DNA of 15,381 nt, from NCBI GenBank assembly GCA_043749095.1, contig JAYVEB010000097.1:1-15381 (forward strand), read 5' to 3'. Under the pieces are notes generated by a model. That model did not search any database. It was given only the letters and a program-made list of their open reading frames with translations, and was not told the origin of the DNA. The DNA comes from PBB1 sp043749095 (GTDB lineage: Bacteria > Pseudomonadota > Gammaproteobacteria > Burkholderiales > Burkholderiaceae_C). Position numbers and translations under genes: made by a program. Positions 8,201-14,767 of the stretch are shown here, piece after piece (within the stretch, counting starts at the first letter, position 1; every line of letters begins with the position of its first letter).

Positions 8201-8274
8201 GTGGCGGTAGCTCAACCGGATAGAGCACCAGCCTTCTAAGCTGGGGGTTACAGGTTCGATTCCTGTCCGCCGCG
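8201..8274 (+). tRNA. tRNA-Arg (anticodon UCU)
   Basis: The acceptor arms GTGGCGG and CCGCCGC pair at all seven positions with one wobble (U2-G71). The D arm is GCTC-AACCGGATA-GAGC. The anticodon stem CCAGC/GCTGG encloses CTTCTAA, giving anticodon TCT (reads AGA/AGG). The variable region is GGGTT and the T arm is ACAGG-TTCGATT-CCTGT. The discriminator is G at 8274. The next bases are CCC and then CA, so CCA is not encoded directly after the discriminator, unlike the upstream tRNA-Pro; the end would need trimming and CCA addition. A 101-bp spacer separates the two tRNAs. It holds a small hairpin (CAGTGC-CCC-GCACTG, 8112-8126) and no gene. Confidence 0.93.
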
Positions 8275-8363
8275 CCCCACGAATACACTGGCTGGGCCAT
8301 GTTCGTCGCACCCGTATCGGTCTGCTTCTTCCTCTGCAAGCGTGTCGTGCACGCCGCGCCTGC

Positions 8364-9116
8364 ATGCTGTCGTCCTTGAAGCGTTGGTGGGGCCGCAGCG
8401 GTGGCCATGCCGGTGCCGGCCTCGATGCGATCGAGGCCTGGGCCGCGCAGGCGGGCCTGCGCTATCGCCGCGACGAGGACGGGCAGCGTTTCGTCGTTGA
8501 AGCGCCATCCGCAGGGCAGACGCTGCGCATGGAATGGGGGCCGTCGCAGCGCAGCTACATCACCGGTGACGAGTTGCGCATCCGCCTCGATCTGAATCTG
8601 ACGGGGGCGTTGCAATTGATGGCGATGACGCGCCCGTTGATGGAACGGCTGGAGCAGGAAACGTTCGAGCGCTACACGCAGGAGGCGCAAACCATCATCG
8701 ACATGTCGCACCCGGAAGAGATGCGCTGGCTGGCGATGTTCCCGAAGATCGACCTGTCGTTCGACAAGGTGCTGCAGGCGCGTTACGGCGTGCTCGGCGT
8801 CAACACCGTGCTGGGCATGGCCTGGATCAACGGGCCGCTGGGTGAGCAACTCATCCAGTCCACCCAGACCCTGTTGGCGGGCGATGATCCGTTCGTGTTG
8901 ATGGTGATGCGCGGCAAGGTGTACCTGCGGATGCAAATGGCCCAGCCGCAGCCACAGTTGCTGTCGCAATGTCTGGCGGTGTTCGACGCGGCCGTGCAGT
9001 CTGCCCTGCAATTAACGGGGCAGATGCCACCCGGTGGCGGCGACTGGGCGCCAACCGCGAGCAGTTCCTGGTTCGCATCCAGCGCGCTGGATGACCCGAC
9101 CCGCGCTCCCCGCTAG
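8364..9116 (+). CDS. Conserved-looking protein of unknown function
   Basis: I do not recognise this 250-aa protein. Its codon use (GC-rich third positions) fits a genuine gene, and no competing frame on either strand resembles a known family. It has no signal peptide or membrane segment, so it is probably cytoplasmic. Residues 20-75 look like an alternating alpha/beta segment (IEAWAAQAGLRYRRDEDG, then RITGDELRIRLD-type strands). Residues 80-120 are helical and acidic (PLMERLEQETFERYTQEAQ). A hydrophobic stretch around 155-200 contains VLGMAWINGPLGEQLIQ. The tail from about 230 is low-complexity, rich in Pro, Gly and Ser. ATG 8364 has no clear ribosome site; transcription may begin near a TACACT box at 8284-8289 or read through from the tRNAs. 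The FimV-like gene follows 94 bp downstream on the same strand. Confidence 0.8.
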   Translation: MLSSLKRWWGRSGGHAGAGLDAIEAWAAQAGLRYRRDEDGQRFVVEAPSAGQTLRMEWGPSQRSYITGDELRIRLDLNLTGALQLMAMTRPLMERLEQETFERYTQEAQTIIDMSHPEEMRWLAMFPKIDLSFDKVLQARYGVLGVNTVLGMAWINGPLGEQLIQSTQTLLAGDDPFVLMVMRGKVYLRMQMAQPQPQLLSQCLAVFDAAVQSALQLTGQMPPGGGDWAPTASSSWFASSALDDPTRAPR

Positions 9117-9210
9117 ACCGATGTCTTTCCGGCCCTTGATCCGGCGATCCGGCTCGAGGCCGCATGCTAGAGTGACTTTTTGTTACGTTTTTGGACCTGA
9201 GTCCCTCAGC

Positions 9211-11136
9211 ATGCGCATCACTTACTCGGCGCTCGCCGCCTGTGCACTGCTTGCCTTGGCAGCGCAGCCGTCGATGGCCGTCGGGTTCGGGCGTGTGGTC
9301 AATGCCACCACGCTGGGTCAGCCGCTGGAAATCACGGTGCCGGTGAGCGCCGATTCGACCGAGCAGATCACCGCCGACTGCGTCGCGGCCGAGGTGATGG
9401 TGGGTGACAGTGTGTTGCCAGCCCCGGCGCTGCAACTGCGGCTCGACCCGTCTCCCGACAGTGGTGTGCAGTGGCTGCGCATCCACAGCAATGTGCGCAT
9501 TGCCGAGCCGGTGGTCAATCTCACGGTGTCTGCCGGATGTGCATCGCGCGTCAGCCGGCAGTTCGTGGTGTTCATCGATCCACCGCTGTCTGCCTACGAA
9601 ACCAGCGTGCCCACAGCCGTCGAGCCTGCCGGCGCGGCCGCCTCTGCGGCAGCGCTGAAAGGCGGTACGGCTGGCGCCGCGATCCTGGCCGCTCCTGCCG
9701 GTGGCGATGTGTCGGCCCGCGCCAACGGATCAGGGACACCGCCGCGGCCTGCGACGTCGCGTGCGCAGCGCCGCCAGGCGCGCACCTCTGCCACGGGTCG
9801 CACCGCGACCAAGGCCCAGGTCGCACGCGCGCCGACACGCAAATCGCGGCAGGTCGCATCGGCGACTCCGAGCGTGCGCTCCTCGGCCTCGCGGCTGCAA
9901 CTTGAGCGGGCCACCCCCCAGACCGCCGCCCCGGCGATGGCTGCGGTCGCGTCAGCGCCAGCGGCCGCCGATGTGGCGGCGTCTGCCGCGGCGATGGCCG
10001 TTGCCGCTGCGTCTGCGGCATCCGAAGCCGAGCGTGCCAGCGAGGCACAGCGTGAGCAGATTGCCGAACTGCAGCGCCGGCTCGAGCAATCGAAGCTGGA
10101 CACCGAGGTGTCGAACGCAGCGGCGGCGAAGCTGCAGGCCCGATTGCAGGCGGCCGAAGCCACGCGGTATTCGCTGCCGTGGCTGGTGGCGCTCACCGTG
10201 TCGGTGGCGGTGCTGCTGTTCGGCATCGGTGTGCTGCTGGACCGGCGGCGCCTGGCGCGCCGGCCCCGAAGGCTGACGTGGGCCGGCGAGCGCGCGCAGA
10301 CACGTCCCGCCCCGAACAGCCTGAATGACGCGCCTACCTCGCAGACGGCCCCAGCCCGCGCCACAGCGCAGTGGGTGGACGACGATCCCCGCGATGCATT
10401 GACGAGCACCGGCCCCTTGCCGTTCAACCGTGCCACGACGCCGCCAGTGGCTACGCCTGCCAGCGTGCCGTCACTGTCGTCGGTCGTCGAATCCCCGTTC
10501 ACAGACACTGCGGTCCTGTCTGGCACCCGCACGCGGGCCGAGCCGGTGAGGTCGGCCTTGCCGGTCACTGCCGATGCACTGATTGACTTGGAGCAGCAGG
10601 CGGAATTCTTTGTCGCACTGGGTCAGGAAGACACCGCGATCGACCTGCTCGATGGTTTCTCACGCGGTGCAGGCGGTGCTTGTCCACTGCCTTACCTGAT
10701 GTTGCTCGCCATCCACCGCCGTCGCGGCGATCGGGATGCCCACACCGCGGTAAGCGAGCGTTACGAAAAGCGCTTCAATCGCTCGTCGCCCGCGTGGGAT
10801 GGTCAACCCGTTGCGGCAACGTCGATTGCCGACCACGCTGACGAGATGCGTCGGATCGAGTCGGTCTGGAGCGAACCGCCAGCGGCGATGCGATTGGTCG
10901 AGTCCCTACTCGTTCATGGAGGAACACCCGCGGAGGCTTTTGACCTGCATTGCCTGGGTGAGTTGCAGTTCCTCTACCTGCTGGCCCGCGATCACAGCGA
11001 GATCGAGCCACCACCGGCCGAGCCGGTCGATCTGCTGCTGCCCTTGTCGCCGCAGACGACCGCGAGACCGGTTGGTACCGGGGTCGACCTGGAGCTTGAC
11101 TTTCTGGCGCCCGAGCCTTCCGCACCATTAAAGTAA
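9211..11136 (+). CDS. FimV-like envelope protein with cytoplasmic helical-repeat domain
   Basis: This 641-aa protein has FimV/HubP-type architecture; FimV proteins organise cell poles and support type IV pilus assembly and twitching. A signal peptide ends near SMA-V (23/24). Residues 24-125 are the FimV-type N-terminal domain of betaproteobacteria (GFGRVVNATTLGQPLEITV through VVFIDPP). A long Ala-rich linker follows (about 126-270), with a strongly basic patch (RAQRRQARTSATGR, KSRQ). Then come a coiled coil (about 275-318, EQIAELQRRLEQSKLD), one membrane helix (about 324-345) and a cytoplasmic tail. The tail ends in a helical/TPR-like domain at about 455-530 (LIDLEQQAEFFVALGQEDTA, LPYLMLLAIHRRRGDRDAH). 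No LysM domain is apparent, though Pseudomonas FimV has one. ATG 9211 is chosen because the signal peptide begins there; an in-frame ATG at 9121 would bury it, and no good ribosome site is seen. Confidence 0.87.
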   Translation: MRITYSALAACALLALAAQPSMAVGFGRVVNATTLGQPLEITVPVSADSTEQITADCVAAEVMVGDSVLPAPALQLRLDPSPDSGVQWLRIHSNVRIAEPVVNLTVSAGCASRVSRQFVVFIDPPLSAYETSVPTAVEPAGAAASAAALKGGTAGAAILAAPAGGDVSARANGSGTPPRPATSRAQRRQARTSATGRTATKAQVARAPTRKSRQVASATPSVRSSASRLQLERATPQTAAPAMAAVASAPAAADVAASAAAMAVAAASAASEAERASEAQREQIAELQRRLEQSKLDTEVSNAAAAKLQARLQAAEATRYSLPWLVALTVSVAVLLFGIGVLLDRRRLARRPRRLTWAGERAQTRPAPNSLNDAPTSQTAPARATAQWVDDDPRDALTSTGPLPFNRATTPPVATPASVPSLSSVVESPFTDTAVLSGTRTRAEPVRSALPVTADALIDLEQQAEFFVALGQEDTAIDLLDGFSRGAGGACPLPYLMLLAIHRRRGDRDAHTAVSERYEKRFNRSSPAWDGQPVAATSIADHADEMRRIESVWSEPPAAMRLVESLLVHGGTPAEAFDLHCLGELQFLYLLARDHSEIEPPPAEPVDLLLPLSPQTTARPVGTGVDLELDFLAPEPSAPLK

Positions 11137-12288
11137 GCGCAGCCTCTCCAGCGCCAGCGTCAAGGTCGCGTCTTCCTTCGCGAAACAGAATCGGATCAAC
11201 CCCTGCTGTACCGGATGCGCGTAGAACGCCGACATCGGAATCGCCGCGACGCCGATCTCACGCGTCAGGCGCTCGCAAAAAGCGGTGTCGTCCTCGTCAC
11301 TGAGGTCTGAGTAATCGGCACATTGAAAATAGGTGCCGGCGCAGGGCAGCGGTCGCAGCCGCGTGCCACGCAAACCCTCGGCGAACAGATCGCGCTTGCG
11401 CTGGTAGAATGCGGCCAGTTGGAGGTGCGGCTGCGGGTCGCGCAGGTAGGCGGCCAGGCCGTGCTGCACCGGCGTGTTGACTGCAAACACATTGAACTGA
11501 TGCACCTTGCGGAACTCTGCCGTCAAGGCGGCCGGCGCGGCCACATAGCCGACCTTCCAGCCGGTCACGTAGGTCTTGCCGAAGCTCGACACCACGAAGC
11601 TGCGCGCGGCCAGTTCCGGCCAGCGCGCGATGCTCTGATGCGGCACGCCGTCGTAGACCATGTGCTCATAGACCTCGTCGCCGATCACCAGCACCTCGGT
11701 GGGCCGCAGCAGCTCAGTTAGGCGCTGCATGTCGGCGGCACACCACACGGTGCCGCTCGGGTTGCGCGGCGTGTTGACGATGATCAGACGCGTGCGCGAC
11801 GACAGCGCCTGCGCGATGCGGTCGAAGTCGGGCGCGAAGCTGCCGGGTGCGAGCGGCACATGCACCGCGGTGCCGCCCGCCAACGCGACATTCGGCGCAT
11901 AGCTGTCGAAGCACGGGTCGAGCAGGATCACCTCATCGCCCGGCTGCACCGCGGCCATCACCGCGGTCAGGATGGCCTGCGTGGCGCCAGCGGTGACGGT
12001 GATCTCGCGCTCCGGGTCGTAGTGGCGGCCGTACAGCGTCGCGATCTTCTCGGCGATGCCCTCGCGCAAGGCCATCACGCCGGCCATCGGCGCGTACTGG
12101 TTGTGGTCTGCGCGCATGGCCTGATTCACCGCGTCGAGCAGTCGCGCGTCGCAGCCGAAATCCGGAAAGCCTTGCCCGAGGTTCACCGCGCCATGCTGCT
12201 GTGCCAGCGCCGACATCACGCTGAAGATCGTCGTGCCGACCTGCGGCAGGCGGCTGGTCAGCGCCGGGGTGTGGCCCACCGCGTTCAT
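11128..12288 (-). CDS. ybdL: PLP-dependent aminotransferase, methionine aminotransferase (YbdL) type
   Basis: This 386-aa fold-type I aminotransferase (class I/II) matches the YbdL/kynurenine-aminotransferase subfamily, which transaminates methionine and some aromatic amino acids with a 2-oxo acid. Seen in order are NLGQGFPDF near the N-terminus, the NQYAPMAGVMALREGIA substrate-arm region, the PLP-phosphate loop GATQAI, NTPRNPSGTVW, the GDEVYEHMVYDG segment with the cofactor-ring aspartate, and SSFGKTYVTGWKVGY containing the Schiff-base lysine K238. The C-terminal FCFAKEDATL has the arginine-containing IRFCFAK motif that binds the substrate carboxylate. The ATG overlaps the cysB stop as ATGA, implying translational coupling. 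The 3' end overlaps the convergent FimV-like gene by 9 bp. The substrate is inferred from the subfamily; the sulfur-related neighbours support methionine. The gene symbol follows the E. coli relative. Confidence 0.9.
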   Translation of the reverse strand: MNAVGHTPALTSRLPQVGTTIFSVMSALAQQHGAVNLGQGFPDFGCDARLLDAVNQAMRADHNQYAPMAGVMALREGIAEKIATLYGRHYDPEREITVTAGATQAILTAVMAAVQPGDEVILLDPCFDSYAPNVALAGGTAVHVPLAPGSFAPDFDRIAQALSSRTRLIIVNTPRNPSGTVWCAADMQRLTELLRPTEVLVIGDEVYEHMVYDGVPHQSIARWPELAARSFVVSSFGKTYVTGWKVGYVAAPAALTAEFRKVHQFNVFAVNTPVQHGLAAYLRDPQPHLQLAAFYQRKRDLFAEGLRGTRLRPLPCAGTYFQCADYSDLSDEDDTAFCERLTREIGVAAIPMSAFYAHPVQQGLIRFCFAKEDATLTLALERLRLL

Positions 12289-13226
12289 TCGCTAGACGCC
12301 GCCGATCCGCCGAGGCTGCGGGTGATCAGCGCCCGGCTGAGCCGTTCGGACACCATCTCGGCGAACACATAGACGAAGTTGCGCAGGTAGGCGCCGCGCT
12401 TGAAGGCGATGCGCGCGACGTTCTGGCCGAACAGCTGGCCGGCCGGGCGCCACACCAGGTCGCCGCCCGGCGGGTCATCGCGCACCGCCATCTCGGCCAC
12501 GATGCCGATGCCCAGACCCAGCCGCACATAGGTCTTGATGACGTCGGAGTCGATCGCTTCGAGCACCACATTCGGCTTCAGGCGCCGCGCCTCGAAGGCC
12601 TGGTCGATGCGGGTGCGGCCGGTGAAGGTCGGGTGGTACGAGATCAATGGCTCGGCCGCGAGCTGCTCGATCGTCAGGCGCTCCACTTGCGTCAGCGGAT
12701 GGCCCGCCGGCATCACGATCACGTGCTGCCATTCGTAGCAGGGCAGGGTGACCAGCTCGTCGTAACGGTCCAGCGATTCGGTGGCCAGCCCGACCTCGGC
12801 CACTTCCTCGATGACCATCCGAGCAACCTGCTGCGGGTTGCCCTGGTGCAGGCTGACGTTCACTTTAGGAAAACGCTTGCGCAGCCGCGCCACCGGCTCG
12901 GGCAACACATAGCGGGCCTGCGTATGGGTCGTCGCGATCGACAGCGTGCCGGCGTCCTGGTTCGAGAACTCGTCGCCGATGCGCTTGAGGTTGTTGACCT
13001 CTCGCATGATGATCTCGATCGCCTTCAGCACTTCCTCACCGGGCTCGGTGACGCGGCGCAGCCGCTTGCCGTGGCGCGCAAAGATGTCGACACCCAGCTC
13101 GCCTTCGAGCTCGAGGATGGCCTTCGACACCCCCGGCTGCGAGGTGAACAGCGCCTTGGCGGTTTCCGTCAGATTCAGGTTCTGGCGGACCGCTTCCTGG
13201 ACGAATCGGAATTGATGCAGGTTCAT
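12285..13226 (-). CDS. cysB: LysR-family regulator CysB
   Basis: CysB is the tetrameric LysR-type activator of sulfate uptake and cysteine biosynthesis; it senses N-acetylserine/O-acetylserine and is antagonised by sulfide and thiosulfate. The 313-aa product has the CysB N-terminal winged helix (MNLHQFRFVQEAVRQNLNLT, TSQPGVSKAILELE, 1-60). The effector domain has TTHTQARYVLP, with T100, T102 and Q103 at the numbering of the ligand-binding residues of Salmonella CysB. The C-terminal part keeps IDSDVIKTYVRLGLGIGIV, a strong CysB signature. Length is slightly below the 324 aa of the enterobacterial protein. The ATG overlaps the cbiX stop as ATGA, and its stop overlaps the next gene's start as ATGA. 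No own promoter or ribosome site is evident, so expression probably depends on upstream transcription. Confidence 0.95.
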   Translation of the reverse strand: MNLHQFRFVQEAVRQNLNLTETAKALFTSQPGVSKAILELEGELGVDIFARHGKRLRRVTEPGEEVLKAIEIIMREVNNLKRIGDEFSNQDAGTLSIATTHTQARYVLPEPVARLRKRFPKVNVSLHQGNPQQVARMVIEEVAEVGLATESLDRYDELVTLPCYEWQHVIVMPAGHPLTQVERLTIEQLAAEPLISYHPTFTGRTRIDQAFEARRLKPNVVLEAIDSDVIKTYVRLGLGIGIVAEMAVRDDPPGGDLVWRPAGQLFGQNVARIAFKRGAYLRNFVYVFAEMVSERLSRALITRSLGGSAASSE

Positions 13227-13615
13227 GGGGTGTCTGCAGAGGCTGTGCCCCGCAGGGCGGCGGTGGCCATCGCCTCGATCACACCAGGCGCTTCGCCGAT
13301 CGACGTTTGAAGCGTCCAGGTCACTTGAGGATGGGCGCTGCGCAGCGCGTCGATCAACAGCGGCAGATCCTTGCGCACATGGCCACCGGTGCCGAGGAAC
13401 AGCGGCACGATGGCCACGCGGGTGCAGCCGGCCGCCGCGAGTGCGTCGCCGGCATCGACCAGTGTCGGCGTCATGAATTCGAGAAAACTCAAGCTCACCA
13501 AGAGGTCCGGCGCCTGTTCTCGCACGCGGCGCAGCACCGCTTCGAAGGGCAGGGCCCAGTTCGGATCGCGTGCGCCGTGGGCGAACAGCAGCATGCCGGT
13601 GTTCGCAGATCTCAT
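13223..13615 (-). CDS. cbiX: Short CbiX-type sirohydrochlorin chelatase
   Basis: This 130-aa protein belongs to the CbiX/SirB class II chelatases, which insert Co(II) or Fe(II) into sirohydrochlorin to make cobalt-sirohydrochlorin or siroheme. The metal-binding and catalytic residues are in place: H13 in LLFAHGARDPNW, E46 in SFLEFMTPT, and H79 in PLFLGTGGHVRKDLP. Its length matches the small, single-domain CbiX form, which works as a homodimer; longer versions are internal duplications. Beside cysB, siroheme production for sulfite reductase is the more likely job than cobalamin synthesis (inference). The start ATG is preceded by GAGG eight bases upstream and directly overlaps the stop of a five-codon mini-ORF. 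lptG ends 24 bp upstream. Confidence 0.9.
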   Translation of the reverse strand: MRSANTGMLLFAHGARDPNWALPFEAVLRRVREQAPDLLVSLSFLEFMTPTLVDAGDALAAAGCTRVAIVPLFLGTGGHVRKDLPLLIDALRSAHPQVTWTLQTSIGEAPGVIEAMATAALRGTASADTP

Positions 13616-13629
13616 TGGTAACGCCTCAT
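13612..13629 (-). CDS. Five-codon mini-ORF (MRRYQ) overlapping the cbiX start
   Basis: ATG at 13629-13627 overlaps the previous mini-ORF's stop as ATGA. The frame reads M-R-R-Y-Q and then TGA (13614-13612), which overlaps the cbiX ATG (13615-13613) as ATGA. Function as a reinitiation relay is inferred from geometry alone. Confidence 0.35.
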   Translation of the reverse strand: MRRYQ

Positions 13630-13643
13630 CGGTAAAGCCTCAT
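13626..13643 (-). CDS. Five-codon mini-ORF (MRLYR) overlapping the lptG stop
   Basis: ATG at 13643-13641 overlaps the lptG stop as ATGA. The frame reads M-R-L-Y-R and then TGA (13628-13626), which itself overlaps the next ATG. It lies wholly in the 14-bp repeat. There is no evidence that the peptide matters; its possible role is to keep ribosomes reinitiating toward cbiX. Confidence 0.35.
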   Translation of the reverse strand: MRLYR

Positions 13644-14767
13644 CGGTAACGCACCAGCCAGGCAAACGCGCCCATCGACATCAGCAGGAACAGCACGCTC
13701 GGCGCAGCGGCGGCGATCCAGGGCGTCCAGTTGCGCAGCAGCCCCAGGTGACCAGCGAGGCTGTTGAGCAGGATGAAGGTGATGCCCAGCATGATCCCGC
13801 CAAACACCTTCAGGCTGATGCCGCCGGCGCGTGCATGCAGGTAGGCGAACGGCAGTGCCAGGCACACCATCACCAGACAGGCGAACGGGTACAGCGCGCG
13901 CTTCCAGAACTGGATTTCATAGGCCTGTATCGCCTGCTCGTTGATGTCGAGGTGGCCGATGTAGCGCCACAGCTCCACCGTCGACATCGTGGACACCGGC
14001 AGCAACGCCGAAGCGACCACATCGGCCGACGGCCCCGTGGTCCATTGCCAGGTGTCGAGCGCCTCGGTAGTCACGTGAGGCGGCTGGTCGGCGCCGCTGG
14101 TGATCCATCGCGTGATGTGCACCTTCGACAAGGCCCAGTGACCCTGTTCATCGATGCGCCCTGATGCGGCGGTGATCTGACGTGCCAGCTTGCCGTCGTT
14201 GTCGAATTCGAAGATGTTCACGTCCAGCATCCCGCCCTGTGAGCCGCTGCGTCCGATGTTGATCGAATAGGAGCGATCGCCGCCGGGCGTGCTTTGCCGA
14301 TCCTTGATCCACACGCCAGCGCGTCCGTGGCTGAGGCTTCCACGCATCAAGGCCCGCAGGTCGACGCCCTTGTTCTCAGAGTACGGTGCCAGGTAGTCGC
14401 CGACAAGGAACGTCAGCGCGGCGAACGCCAGGCCCAGGCTGGCCAGCAGGCGCAAAGCGCGCCACGGGCCGAGGCCGCTGGTGCGCAGGATGGTGAACTC
14501 CGATGATTGCGCCATCCTCGACAGGGTGTAGATGGTGCCGATCAGCACCATGATCGGCGCCAGCTCATAGAAGTGACCGGGCATGTCCAGCAGGCTGGCC
14601 ATCGCGGCGAGGCCGATCGAGCCGCCGACCTTGGCCACTTCCGACAGCGCATCGACGAGATCGATGAACAGGAACAAGGACAGGAATGCCAGCGACACGA
14701 ACATCACCGACACTGTGATGTCGACATAGAACAGGCGGCGTACCGTCTTCATCGGAGCAAGGCGCAT
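13640..14767 (-). CDS. lptG: LPS export ABC transporter permease LptG
   Basis: LptG pairs with LptF and the LptB2 ATPase in the inner membrane to extract LPS and pass it to LptC/LptA. The 375-aa product has the LptF/G layout. Its N-terminal membrane helices include FLSLFLFIDLVDALSEV and the conserved coupling-region sequence SRMAQSSEFTILRTSGLGPW. A periplasmic beta-jellyroll domain follows in the middle (AGVWIKDR, YSINIGR, LDVNIFEFD). Three C-terminal helices close the protein (PFACLVMVCLALPFAYLHAR, FGGIMLGITFILLNSLAGHLG, SVLFLLMSMGAFAWLVRYR). I chose ATG 14767 because it shares TGATG with the lptF stop; ATG 14752 (MKTVRRLFY) is the close alternative and matches many homologues better in length. 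Neither has a clear ribosome site. Its stop is the first element of the ATGA chain leading to cbiX. Confidence 0.95.
   Translation of the reverse strand: MRLAPMKTVRRLFYVDITVSVMFVSLAFLSLFLFIDLVDALSEVAKVGGSIGLAAMASLLDMPGHFYELAPIMVLIGTIYTLSRMAQSSEFTILRTSGLGPWRALRLLASLGLAFAALTFLVGDYLAPYSENKGVDLRALMRGSLSHGRAGVWIKDRQSTPGGDRSYSINIGRSGSQGGMLDVNIFEFDNDGKLARQITAASGRIDEQGHWALSKVHITRWITSGADQPPHVTTEALDTWQWTTGPSADVVASALLPVSTMSTVELWRYIGHLDINEQAIQAYEIQFWKRALYPFACLVMVCLALPFAYLHARAGGISLKVFGGIMLGITFILLNSLAGHLGLLRNWTPWIAAAAPSVLFLLMSMGAFAWLVRYR

Larger units (their letters stand above)
13612..13653. repeat. Three tandem copies of a 14-bp unit at the lptG-cbiX junction
   Basis: On the plus strand the copies are TCATTGGTAACGCC, TCATCGGTAAAGCC and TCATCGGTAACGCA, three head-to-tail units with one or two changes between them. 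On the coding (minus) strand, each copy ends in a variant of CGATGA. The first gives the last codons and stop of lptG, the second a mini-ORF end, and the third the cbiX start. Confidence 0.9.

Noticed and set aside
7939..8223. Small frames on both strands across tRNA-Pro (VGFELTTTWSQTRCATRLRY; GVAQPGSAPGLGPGGREFES)
   Set aside because: These are well-known false proteins produced by translating tRNA genes.
8023..8274. tRNA pair as a possible integration site for a mobile element
   Set aside because: No integrase, direct repeat of a tRNA 3' end or atypical-composition segment is present next to either tRNA.
7278..9011. 577-codon minus-strand frame spanning the hrpA end, both tRNAs and the unassigned gene
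   Set aside because: It contains the classic tRNA-antisense pseudo-protein motif (DRNRTCNPQLRRLVLYPVEL) and opposes well-supported genes.
9138..9153. Tandem GATCCGGC direct repeat upstream of the FimV-like gene as an operator
   Set aside because: Two adjacent 8-bp copies in GC-rich DNA are easily explained by chance, with no supporting promoter geometry.
9034..9210. N-terminal extension of the FimV-like frame upstream of 9211
   Set aside because: The extension overlaps the end of the preceding gene and would place a typical signal peptide internally; the start at 9211 gives a normal signal peptide.
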